Shown piece after piece: positions 21,986-38,619 of a stretch of 64,000 bases of DNA. The stretch comes from Lepisosteus oculatus (Eukaryota; Chordata; Actinopteri; Semionotiformes; Lepisosteidae), in contig NC_090706.1 of assembly GCF_040954835.1 (NCBI RefSeq), positions 29,955,148 through 30,019,147 of the forward strand, read 5' to 3'. A program made the translations under genes and the position numbers. Below the pieces are notes generated by a model. That model was not told the DNA's origin, did not search any database, and saw only the letters and a program-made list of their open reading frames with translations. Positions within the stretch are counted from its first letter, which is position 1, and each line of letters starts with the position of its first letter.

Positions 21986-22221
21986 GAACTCTGAAATACT
22001 TTAATGAAACAAGGACTACGCACGCTGATACACTCCCCTCTCTGATACACTCACTTCAAGAACTCTAGGTAATGTGTTTGTGTTTAAAAATTTTCTTGGA
22101 CTGGCAATTAATATATTGTGGTTGCTTGAACACTGGATTTTCCACTGGGTTGTTGAAGTATCGATTCTGTCTGTCAAGGTTTCTGTCTGGCTGGCCACAC
22201 ACACAACCTTTAAATCAAGGG

Positions 22222-22322
22222 TGTCACACTCTGTTGTTGGGGTACCTGGTGACTTCAGGTTTTTTGTCCAATCTGAGTAGTCAATTAAACAATTAAGCTA
22301 ATCAGTTCCCTAATTAGACATA
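22222..22322 (+). mobile_element. hAT-like MITE fragment
   Basis: GGGTGTCACACTCTGTTG, then GACTTCAGGTTTTTTGTCC, AATCTGAGTAG and TTCCCTAATTAGACA resemble the segment at 57,845-57,935 in the same order. The common form of this fish repeat is a non-autonomous DNA transposon. The rest of 21,990-22,690 is AT-rich and unrecognised. Confidence 0.4.
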
Positions 22323-22694
22323 CAAAGGATTTTTCTTAAGTTTCCAGGCTGAAAAAATGCACTTCAACAAAAGTACAATTACCTCCAAAGCACCTACCTG
22401 GTTGAATGTATTAACAGAGATGGTGTTAATTAGATGAGTACCAGCTTGAATAAAAAAACGAAAACACCAGATTCTCCAGGAGCTGTGTTTCACAGTAAAT
22501 AATCTGCTCAGGCCTAAGGTACCACAGAACAAAAAATCTTATTTTCTGTTACCTTAACTTAACTTAAAGTAACCTTAATAAATTAGGATAAATTAACGCA
22601 TACCTTAATTTATTATTTGTACTTTGTGGGTGTAATGTTTCACTTGCTCTGTATTCTGTACTATATTTGCTGAGAATAAAGTTTTGCAGATGTG

Positions 22695-22835
22695 TGGTCT
22701 GGTGTGATGATCAGTGCTGCTGCCTCTCAGCACCAGGCCCTGGGTTTGATTCTGGACCAGCAATCCTTTTGTGTGGAGTTTGCATGTTCCACATGTGATC
22801 CTGAGGGTTTTCTCCCATCTGCCACAGACACGTTT
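22695..22835 (+). mobile_element. Diverged 5' half of the GGCAGCACGGTGG-family repeat
   Basis: TGATCAGTGCTGCTGCCTCT, CTGGGTTTGATTCTGG, then TGTGTGGAGTTTGCATGTTC occur in the same order as in the 16,699 copy. Sequence from 22,840 to 23,380 shows no gene. Confidence 0.6.
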
Positions 22836-23389
22836 CACGTTGTTTAGAGAGCACGATCTCTGGCTAATGTAGGGATTTATGAATATCTAAAGACCGTGTG
22901 TTCAATTCATATCATATGTGGGAGGACACAAGTGCAATGAAATACAAATACAAACACAAAACAGCAGCAGCAAAAACAAAGTTAAATAACATACAACTTA
23001 AATACAAATCAGCACATCAGCACAAGCCGTGTGCAAAAATAACACCAGTGTGAGTCAGAGGTAGAGGCAGAATTTAGCGATCTGACAGCTAGTGGGGGCT
23101 ACAAACAGCGCCACCCGGTGTTCACACTTTGTACACACAGGTGCCAGGTTGCAGATTTCTTCCTGCAGAGCCGGAGCTCAGACCCTCAGCACAGAGGCAG
23201 TGAGGACTGCAGGCCCGTCCTCAGCTGTCAAGAGGTAGAAAACGAGTTTCCTGGGCTGGGCTCTCCAGGTGAAGAACAGCATCGTCTCACCAGGAGCTTC
23301 TGGGAGAGCAATACTGCCTCTCTCCAGCCCTGCCCTTGCCGACCCAGTGAATCTGTGAACCTGATAGGCCACAGTCCCAGAACCCTGGG

Positions 23390-24151
23390 TCACTGGAGTC
23401 TCCACACTGTCTCCGTCCTCTCCCAGTGACCCAGCAACACCAGTGTCCAACACACTCCAGGAACTGGGAGCACTGGAGTCTCCACACTGTCTCCGTCCTC
23501 TCCCAGTGACCCAGCAACACCAGTGTCCAACACACTGCAGGAACTGGGAGCACTGGAGTCTCCACACTGTCTCTATCCTCTCACAGTGACCCAGCAACAC
23601 CAGTGTCCAACACACTGCAGGAACTGGGAGCACTGGAGTCTCCACACTGTCTCTATCCTCTCACAGTGACCCAGCAACAACAGTGTCCAACACACTCCAG
23701 GAACTGGGAGCACTGGAGTCTCCACACTGTCTCTATCCTCTCACAGTGACCCAGCAACACCAGTGTCCAACACACTGCAGGAACTGGGAGCACTGGAGTC
23801 TCCACACTGTCTCCGTCCTCTCCCAGTGACCCAGCAACACCAGTGTCCAACACACTGCAGGAACTGGGAGCACTGGAGTCTCCACACTGTCTCTATCCTC
23901 TCACAGTGACCCAGCAACACCAGTGTCCAACACACTGCAGGAACTGGGAGCACTGGAGTCTCCACACTGTCTCCGTCCTCTCCCAGTGACCCAGCAACAC
24001 CAGTGTCCAACACACTGCAGGAACTGGGAGCACTGGAGTCTCCACACTGTCTCCGTCCTCTCCCAGTGACCCAGCAACACCAGTGTCCAACACACTGCAG
24101 GAACTGGGAGCACTGGAGTCTCCACACTGTCTCCGTCCTCTCCCAGTGACC
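23390..24151. repeat. Minisatellite, 80 bp unit
   Basis: TCCACACTGT recurs at exactly 80-base steps from 23,401 to 24,121, giving about nine and a half copies. Units differ at a few sites (CTCCGTCCTCTCCCAG versus CTCTATCCTCTCACAG; CTCCAG versus CTGCAG), in a patchwork that suggests exchange between copies. This is the last array of the minisatellite-rich half. Confidence 0.96.
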
Positions 24152-24589
24152 GCTCCTAAAGGTAAAAATGCAGTTTAAAGCTCCTTAGAGGGTACAGAGA
24201 TGGTCATGGTTTGCATAACATACAAATAGGATCCGTTTGTGGTCAAAGCTATAGGCTTGTGCTGAGATGGGAACGAGCAGGTTACCGAGCGGTAAAATCT
24301 GGAAGATAGGTAGAAAAAGTGCTGTTGTGTTACCTGATTATTTCAATTTTCCTCTTGTACACTGGAGGATTGTGGTGCAGAATCAAGAAGCTGAAATGAT
24401 CATGGTTTGAGTAGTCAATAATAGCTTCTTAAGACGTGACTCTCAGACGTGACTTACTTTGTCTATCTTTTCAAAACAGCTAGGATGTAATGAAGAGAAC
24501 AGAATTAACAGGACCCCCCAGAAAAGTCTGATCCCAATATGGTAACTTTTCATAGAGTTTTTTTTTTTTTAAATGTCAAAATCTGGAGT
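24152..24589. other. Stretch with no recognised gene
   Basis: AT-richer sequence after the last minisatellite; nothing recognised. Confidence 0.3.
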
Positions 24590-24705
24590 CTAAAAGGCAT
24601 GTATGGAGAGTGTATAACTCTGCAGAAAGAAATTGAACCCAGGGCCCCAGCCCTAAAACACGGTAATGCTAATCTGTAAACACGGTGCTACATGTCTTCT
24701 TACAC
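24590..24705 (-). mobile_element. Fragment of the GGCAGCACGGTGG-family repeat
   Basis: On the minus strand: GTAGCACCGTGTTTACAGAT, then CCCTGGGTTCAATTTC. This matches the head of the 16,699 element with strong divergence. Confidence 0.45.
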
Positions 24706-25004
24706 GTGCTTATTTAAGGATATACAAGACATTTCAGACTAAACGGTTATTAAATAAGAAGGAAGAGAACTCTTTATAGATAGTGTAAAAGGAGCTACAA
24801 GAGAATAAAGATAATGAACATGCTGAGATACAGATGCCACAAATCTATGCAGAGGGTTGGTTTGTGGAGCGGAAAACAGGAAGCAGGAAGCTGTCTCAGC
24901 GGGCGAAACCTTCATCGAGACAGATGGTGTACCGCTGTCGCTCCTGGATTAGAGCAACACTTCAGACTGCGGTTTAGTTAGTAAAGAAGTAAAACAAGCC
25001 CTGG

Positions 25005-25128
25005 TCCGAGTGTGTGTGTGCGCCCTGTGATAAACTGGCGTCCTGGCCAGTCGGTACCCCATATTCTGTCCGTTGCTTGCTGGGATAGGCTCCGGTTCCC
25101 CCGTGACCCTGAACTGGATGGATAGTAA
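25005..25128 (+). mobile_element. 3' half of the GGCAGCACGGTGG-family repeat
   Basis: CGCCCTGTGATAAACTGGCG, TCCTGGCCAGTCGGTACCCC, TGCTGGGATAGGCTCCGG and CCCGTGACCCTGAACTGGAT are the standard 3' half of this fish repeat, ending in GGATGG. Confidence 0.65.
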
Positions 25129-25298
25129 ACTAGCTCAGTTTACAATTAAATCTGAAACTATGGGACGTAGAAACGCTGATGTGAAAATGAGACAGAAATC
25201 ATTTATTTTGCAGAATTAAAGCACATTAAATTTAACATGTATAATTGCAAAACGAGTCATGCGTTAAGTAGAAACGTGCTCTGTACGTGTTACTATAC

Positions 25299-25388
25299 CT
25301 ATACACTGGTGGTGGTGGAGGGGAGTCCCTATTACCTGTAAAGCGCTTTGAGTGGAGTATCCAGAAAAGCGCTACATAAGTGTAAGCA

Positions 25389-25427
<39 letters not shown>
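25299..25427 (+). mobile_element. 5S-derived SINE, 3' end only
   Basis: CACTGGTGGTGGTGGAGGGG, AAGCGCTTTGAGTGGAG, AAGCGCTACATAAGTGTAAG and an ATT microsatellite match the tail of the full element at 5,234-5,812. The 5S head is missing. Confidence 0.8.
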
Positions 25428-25746
25428 ATACCACATTCTCTAGCCATCACATGGGTTAGTCTGAGCCCTAGTGGGATACGCGTTACAGGGTTTTATATAT
25501 TCGTCTATGTGCAAAAGCGAGCACCATGCTTATGTAGAAAAAGGCTTGTATTTAAAACAGATGGGAGTTATGTTCCGACTTTGCAACTCTCCAGCAGTAG
25601 TTTTCTTATTTAAAAAATGTCGTGTTCAATGTAATAATCCGAACGAGGTCCAAACAACGGAGCGAGGGCAGGGACGATAAAGGGGTATTTAATACAGACC
25701 CCAGACACAGCTTTAGCCTTTCGGGCAGAGTTCGTGCCACAGCTGG

Positions 25747-25819
25747 GTTTCCGTAGTGTAGTGGTTATCACGTTCGCCTCACACGCGAAAGGTCCCCGGT
25801 TCGAAACCGGGCGGGAACA
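25747..25819 (+). tRNA. tRNA-Val (anticodon CAC)
   Basis: A 73-base tRNA gene with the vertebrate tRNA-Val start GTTTCCGTAGTGTAGTGG, anticodon loop CCTCACAC and T arm CCGGTTCGAAACCGG. The acceptor stem pairs GTTTCCG with CGGGAAC, with one T-G wobble. No intron. A TTTT terminator lies just downstream. It precedes an AAC copy at 26,038; this pair recurs in inverted orientation near 62 kb. Confidence 0.97.
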
Positions 25820-26037
25820 GCTGCTTTTATTTTATTACCCCTATGGAATGTGAAGTAACTCTTCCTATTAAACAAGAAATACATTAATCGTGCGTGTGAA
25901 ATATGAATTTGATCCGGCATCATAATTTCCGGTGTGACATAGATTTTCGGGGGAGAATAGAAGGCAACATTTGAACATCTCATCGGAAATTAACTATAAA
26001 ACCAGTAGCACAAAGTGTTGGAGGGAGAGTCGAGGAG

Positions 26038-26110
26038 GTTTCCGTAGTGTAGTGGTTATCACGTTCGCCTAACACGCGAAAGGTCCTCGGTTCGAAACCG
26101 GGCGGAAACA
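26038..26110 (+). tRNA. tRNA-Val (anticodon AAC)
   Basis: 73 bases; anticodon loop CCTAACAC; acceptor stem GTTTCCG/CGGAAAC fully paired; T stem has one T-G wobble (CTCGG/CCGGG). A TTTTTTT terminator follows at once. Confidence 0.97.
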
Positions 26111-26733
26111 CTTTTTTTGTTTGTTTTGCTGAGAAGCCTTGTAGAAGGCGCTTTTAAAATTGAATTTGAACCGTATTTCGAAGCTCAGTTCGAGCTCCAG
26201 TACCTTGAATAGCAGCGAAATGTGCTCGGTAGAGTATGTTGCTCCGTTGTCAAATATATACATTTCAAATATAGGCCTGTTTTGTTTTTAATGTTTTTTT
26301 AATAGTACCGTTATAAAATGTTCTCGTTTCCCCAGAAGTATAATTGTTAAGTACCGTTGCTGAAGTGTAATGCTGTTATATACCACTTAGACGCGTCACA
26401 GCTGTGTCAATTGCATTGAATTGTACTTCACAACTTTTACGTTTTAGAAGATTGAGGATAATTCTGTAATTTATATATTTCCAAAAAGATTGAGTTTTTT
26501 TCGTTTTTTAAAGTGCCATGATAAGAAAATGGTTCAGTGTCCCGTGTTTGAAGAGGTTAAATCTGAGAACATTCATAAATATGCCTTTGAGAAAGATTTA
26601 AAAATATACTGTAATTGTTTTTTCGGAATTGTATGATAAAAAAATTCCATATATATATCAAACGTTATCACATAAAGATATTAATTGTATTAATAGTGTG
26701 ATCTACTACTGATATCGAATACAACAGCACTAA

Positions 26734-26806
26734 GTTTCCGTAGTGTAGTGGTTATCACGTTCGCCTCACACGCGAAAGGTCCCCGGTTCGAAACCGGGCG
26801 GGAACA
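26734..26806 (+). tRNA. tRNA-Val (anticodon CAC)
   Basis: 73 bases, identical to the gene at 25,747 over the mature part, including the T-G acceptor wobble. Followed by a long T run (terminator). The 26,111-26,733 and 26,807-27,180 flanks are AT-rich and hold nothing else that I recognise. Confidence 0.97.
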
Positions 26807-27184
26807 ATTTTTTTTTTTTTAGAGAAAAATATCAAACACTCAATTAAATAATTTTCTAATTTAGTTAGAATTTAGCATTGTAATGTCCAATTTTAGGAGT
26901 TTGAAATGTTTTTAATTAAAAAAATAAAACCCACTACCTCTGCTGCACTGACTTAAATACTGACTGTTTATGTTTGAAGAGAACTACAAAACATCTTAAG
27001 ATCTTTAAACGGGAAGGGTGAAACCAACACAAAAACATTTACAGCTCAAATTATTCCTAACTCGCCACAGGCGAGGACGACTGCAAGGGAAACAATCTCA
27101 GCGCCGGGCCCTGCTCCAGCTGCCCGGCAGCTCTGTATCCAGAATGCACCGCGGACCCTCGCCTGCTCTTTTTTAGTTCTGCTT

Positions 27185-33641
<6,457 letters not shown>

Positions 33642-33694
33642 ATGTTTTCTAAGAAAATGGAGAGAACTGCAAAGAACTGTCATCCTTTAATAAA

Positions 33695-35600
33695 ATCTGT
33701 TGACATTTTGGGGGATTGCTTTATTTTTTTCTGAACCCTTTGTATCTTGCAACACAAGGCATTTGATCCATTCATATCCTAGGGCACCCGAGTTATTTTT
33801 TCAACTGGCAAATGTTGTCCTCTGAAGTTTAGTGACAAGTGAAAATAGGTTAAAAGGGTATACATCTTATATTTTTGTACAGGAAAAAATGTACTTGAAA
33901 CAGGATTAATCTGAACTTGATGTTAACTTCTGATGTAACAGAAAATGTAGATCTTCATGGGAATTGAGATCTAATTTCATGGTTTGGATGCTTAAAAAAA
34001 CCTTTTTTGTTTTCTGCTTCTGTTTTACCCCTCGCAAGAAAACATTTTTTGAATTTTCTCTGACACAGAATGTTTTTGACGGGTCACAGCTCGACTAATG
34101 AATACCTCAAGATTGTGTAGCCTGCTGTGTGTTCCTCATTGAAACTAGATGCTTTCAAGGGATGGACAGTCCTTTTCTAGTTTATTTCCTTGAAGGCAGA
34201 AGCAGCTGTTCTAATCATGTAATACAATTTGTGGTTCTGACCCGCTTTGTGACGATGGTCCCAGTTGAAATCGGTTTCAACCTCCCCACCATTCAGATGA
34301 CAAATCTGGCGCATTGCTTGCAGTTGGTCTTCACTGGCGAAGCAAGAAGCCTTGGTCACGCAGCACACTATGAGTACCAGTGCCCCAGTGTGATGAGCAA
34401 GGACACTGTGCTGCTGGATGTGGAGCTGCAGGTCCTGACTGCCTGGCTGGGTTGGAGCCACGTTTGTAAGAGCAGGGGTGTTAAAGATGGGCTCCCACCC
34501 AAAGCTTTTTCAATGGGAAAAGCATGGCGTCTTTTCTCCCTGACCTGCTCTGTAGACGGGCTGCTAGAAGATGCCTGATGCCATGTTATTCCTATAGGTG
34601 TGGAAAGAGTTTAAAATACACAGCTGCTACCTGCCGATGTGGCACCAGGTACAGTAGATGGAAAACACCTTGGGGTTATTTGAGAAGTTGCACATGGGCA
34701 GGGGTGTGTTCCCCTGTAATAGACTGGAGTCCTGTTAAGGGGTATTTACCCTCGGTTGTTGGAAGCCTTACTAGGAATACAAGAAGCTTTCTGATTTTTT
34801 AGGTTTAAAGGGGGGCGGGTGTTTCTAAAGTAGTCATTATCAAGCAGGAAACATCGGAGTGTCCTACTGGCAAAGGGTATAAAATCTACATGCCAAGCAA
34901 CGCTCTCGGAATGCTAACAGCGAGCGTTATTAATAAGCGGTTGTGGAAAGTTGAACATTTCTTGTCCTCGGAGTCGGCATTCGTTTAAAATTGAGGCCCC
35001 GACGGCTCATTTTAGGATAGGGTTTCCCATCCGGAATAGTTTCCAAACTCTTGGAATGAACATTACTGTACATACGTGCTCACTAAGCATTACGGAAGTG
35101 GCTACTGGGCAGAAGCCACTGTAACACAAGGAACAGGGTTTTCCGGATTCTGCAAACGTGTAAAACAAAAGAGAAATGGAAATGCACTCGGGTTTGTGTG
35201 GCAAGCAAGGAAACAGAAGGCAGCACACCACCAAGACCACCACAGGCCAGAAACAAAAGCGTCAGCTGGTACCTCGGTCTCAGGCACTGTTCGGGACTGC
35301 GGAGAAAGGAGTAGCAAGCTAACATTATGGGCCGTTGACGTCGTGGTATCAGGCTGGGACTTTCCATCTTCAAACGAGTTTCTCTTGATGGTTTAACACC
35401 CCTTTTTACAGCTGTGAACTAAATAAATGCCTAGCTCATTATAAACTTTGCTGAGCTCTTACCTTTGGATAAATACTGTAGAAAGTCACCCAATAAATGA
35501 TAGAATTGAGTTCGTAAGAGAAAAAAAAAAACACTCGAACATCATCTGCTTTGCATAGCCCGTCCAGCACGGCCAGCTAGTGCTTCGATGGAGGTAGTTT
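33695..35600. other. RACK1-NME5 intergenic region
   Basis: AT-rich sequence after the RACK1 poly(A) signal (AATAAA at 33,689-33,694). Open frames up to 149 codons (34,129-34,578) have no recognised domain. A block at about 34,690-34,750 vaguely resembles the 3' half of the GGCAGCACGGTGG repeat family. No gene is supported. Confidence 0.35.
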
Positions 35601-35627
35601 GGCCCGAAGCTGTTGCCGTAGATTGCT

Positions 35628-35640
35628 GTATCCCAGCAAC
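35628..35640 (+). promoter_or_regulatory. Candidate RFX X-box upstream of NME5
   Basis: GTATCCCAGCAAC fits the X-box pattern GTNNCC-N-RGYAAC exactly. It lies about 610 bases upstream of the NME5 ATG. RFX factors drive ciliary genes, and NME5 is one. No 5' UTR exon can be defined, so the distance to the true start is unknown. Confidence 0.4.
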
Positions 35641-36251
35641 CGAAGTCGACTCCAAGGTAACTCACAGCGAAATTAGCTTTCACGCAGCAATCTCGGAAAG
35701 GGAGCTTCAAAACGTTGATGGCATTTAACAGATTAATTAAAAGACAGGTGTTGTAGAGGTGTGTAACCGTTTTTAGGTTGTATTCATACAAGGATTTAGC
35801 TCACTGGTAAGTGGTTAAACTTTCTAAGCTTCACCTTGCAGGGATTATTTTGAGTGTTTAAATTGTAGTGGTAGTAGCAACGCGAGAAGTTAAGTGTATT
35901 ATAGAGAAAGAAATGTGCAAAGTAAATTACTAGCAATGCGTGAATTAACAGATGAAAGCGATCAACTCCTACAGGAGTTAGGACGGCGGAGCTCAACTGC
36001 GACTCCGACTAGATACACATTAGTTTGTTCCGATGTCTAACCCCCGCCCCACATCTTCAAGACCTGGTAGACAGGCTAAATTGCAGATCATGGTCATTTC
36101 AAACATGCAGCTTCCTTGAGGACTGCTGGCGCTTTCTGTGCCATTAAACACATACGCAACTGTTATTTTTTTTTAAGTAGAATGATGTTTCCACAAAACA
36201 TCCCCGATCTGATATGTTGCTGCTTGCGCCTCGTTAGAGTACCTTGTGGCC

Positions 36252-38550
36252 ATGGAGGACATGCCTGCTCCGCGGATATACGTCGAAAGGACGTTGGCTT
36301 TAATCAAACCCGATGCCGCCGACCGAGCGGATGAAATCGAAAACATCATGCTGAAGTCCGGCTTTGCCATTTTACAGGTCGGTGTCTCCTCTCAAGAGTC
36401 CACCTTTTCTGCGTACAAATACATTAAAAAGACATCTCCTCCAAATTGCTAGGGTGGACCGTTGTTGAATTACTGATGAGTTAACGTTTCGCAAATTTTA
36501 AGCAAGGTGTAATGTTGGAAATGCATAGCAAAATGAGCAGTAGAGTCTATATTTACGATTACTGCTACTGAGCAGAATACACAATCCTTTAGTGCTGCTA
36601 ATATTGTTTCAGCTTGAGGAACTTTATTCACTTACAGTTCTGAAAGTATTATAGAAGCATCTGAACGTAAACATTTTGGGAGACAAATTACGGTCCTAGT
36701 TTATCTTAACCCAATCAAGCCTAAACAGCACGTTCAAAGTATTATAATTACAATGCAGTAGGTTAAAGGAGGTTTTCCTATGATTTTACACATGTAAATA
36801 TATCCAGTCTCCCTACTTAAGAGACCATTGCGTTTAGAAACCTGCTTTTCTTTTTTAGGAATATAATGGGTGACTGGGATATGCATAATGTATATGTTGA
36901 AGATACAAATGACTGAAAAGGATTACATCACTGATGGAGCTGTGTGCTCCTAGCATGGGAACTGTTTTTACTTTTGCAGAAAAGGAAGGTCCACCTGAGC
37001 CCAGAGCAGTGCAGTGACTTCTATGCAGAGCAATATGGCAAACTGTTTTTCCCCAGTCTAACTGCCTTCATGAGCTCTGGGCCCATCACCGCCATGGTGC
37101 TAGCCAGGGACCAGGCCATCGCTCATCTGAAGCAGCTGATGGGACCGGCGAACAGTACCAAAGCCAAAGAGACCCACCCAGAGAGGTAAGGCGGGGCTCC
37201 GCGGAAATCTTTCGGAAACGGGACAGTGGAGTTTGGGGACCTCACACAGCTGTCCTGTGGTATTGTTGTGCTCTTGCTTGCAAAATGATCATCGCTCGTG
37301 TGTGTGTGTGTGTGTGTGTCTCTTGTACATTTTCCAGTTTAAGGGCCATCTACGGAACATCCGACTTGAGGAACGCAGTGCATGGAAGTGAGAGCTTTTC
37401 CGCAGCGGAGAGAGAAATACAGTTCATGTTCCCCGGGTGTAAGTGTCTCGTTTGAAGTTCATCTCCCAACGATTCAACTCATAAAAGCATCATGTGTACC
37501 CTTGTGTTTAAGGAAAGCCAAATGCACGTTATTCACAAAATAACATTTTCACTGTGACTTACATTTTGATACCAATTATATTACCCAAAGTACCAAATGC
37601 CTGAACGTGAGTTATATAGTTATACAGTTCTTATTGACAAAATTGTCAAAAAATAATATCTACTGGATTACTGTGTACAAAATAAGGGTAATCAAATGTC
37701 AGGCTGGTCTGTTCATTATTTCTAACAAAACTATCCATACTGTTTTATCTTATTTCTAGCTGTTATTGAGCCTATTCCATTGGGAAATGCAGCTAAGGAT
37801 TACCTAAGCAGATTTGTAAACCCCACACTGCTTTCGGGACTGACAGAACTCTGTAAGAGAAAGCCAGCAGATCCCTTTGTAAGTTGAAATATTGCGCAGT
37901 ATTGCTTACGTCTTGCAGGGACTAGAAATGATTTGTTTGGACCTGTAATTATGCAGTTGCATAATTTCCCAGTGAATTGAGAATTTATCTCATGCTGCAT
38001 TTTTTTTTTTTACCAACAAACAGCATTCACATTTGCAATTTAGCAAATCACAGAAAATGTAATGAAACTAAAAGCCAAAAGCAAAAGACATTTCTGCAAA
38101 AGGGAGTCATAGACAATTCTGTAAAATAATGTGTTCTACAAAGTGCTTTTAAACTATGGTCTTAAAGAAGCAAAAAAGAAATTAAAAAAAGACTAGACGA
38201 AATCCAATAAAACTATGTGGAATCTAAATTTCAATTGCAGTGTACAAACCTTGAAGTTTTGTTTGATTAGTGGATGGGTCAACGTTCTAATTAATCCGAG
38301 CCCCACTCTGCTGTCATGACTAATACCACATTATTCAAATACATGCACACTTAATTGTAGGATTGTCATTAAGGTAGTGCTTCTGATTATATTAGTTCTT
38401 GTCTTATTTGTTGTATTTATATTTTCAAAGACCTGGCTTGCTGATTGGCTTATAGAAAATAATCCCAATACGCCTAAAGTTCAAGATGGAGTGATGACTG
38501 AAGAGGTAAAGGAGGAGTTATTCACCACCGACCACAAGACCAGCAAGTAA
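36252..38550 (+). CDS. NME5: NME5 (nucleoside diphosphate kinase family member 5)
   Basis: An NDPK-like protein of motile cilia and sperm flagella, associated with the radial spoke. Five coding exons: 36252-36377, 36980-37185, 37338-37438, 37760-37878 and 38431-38550, giving 223 residues (human 212). The NDPK domain spans about residues 9-145, with YVERTLALIKPDA at the start, FFPSLTAFMSSGP in the middle and RNAVHGS, where H126 is at the active-site histidine position. A Dpy-30-like motif (about 166-196, PTLLSGLTELC and DPFTWLADWL) follows, as in other NME5 proteins. I chose the ATG at 36,252 because it gives the family start MEDMPAPRIYVE. A polyadenylation signal AATAAA is at 38,612. Splice sites are GT-AG throughout. 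Confidence 0.96.
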
Positions 38551-38619
38551 AGATAGATAGCAGTCAGTACAATGCAGTAACACTTTTTTTCCTTGTTGCT
38601 AAGCTAGGGACAATAAATG

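Noticed and set aside
34129-34578. A 149-codon open frame between RACK1 and NME5
   Set aside because: No domain, no splice context and no strong start; length is within chance for this region.
37300-37320. Short GT microsatellite in NME5 intron 2
   Set aside because: An ordinary dinucleotide run of about twenty bases, not worth a separate entry.
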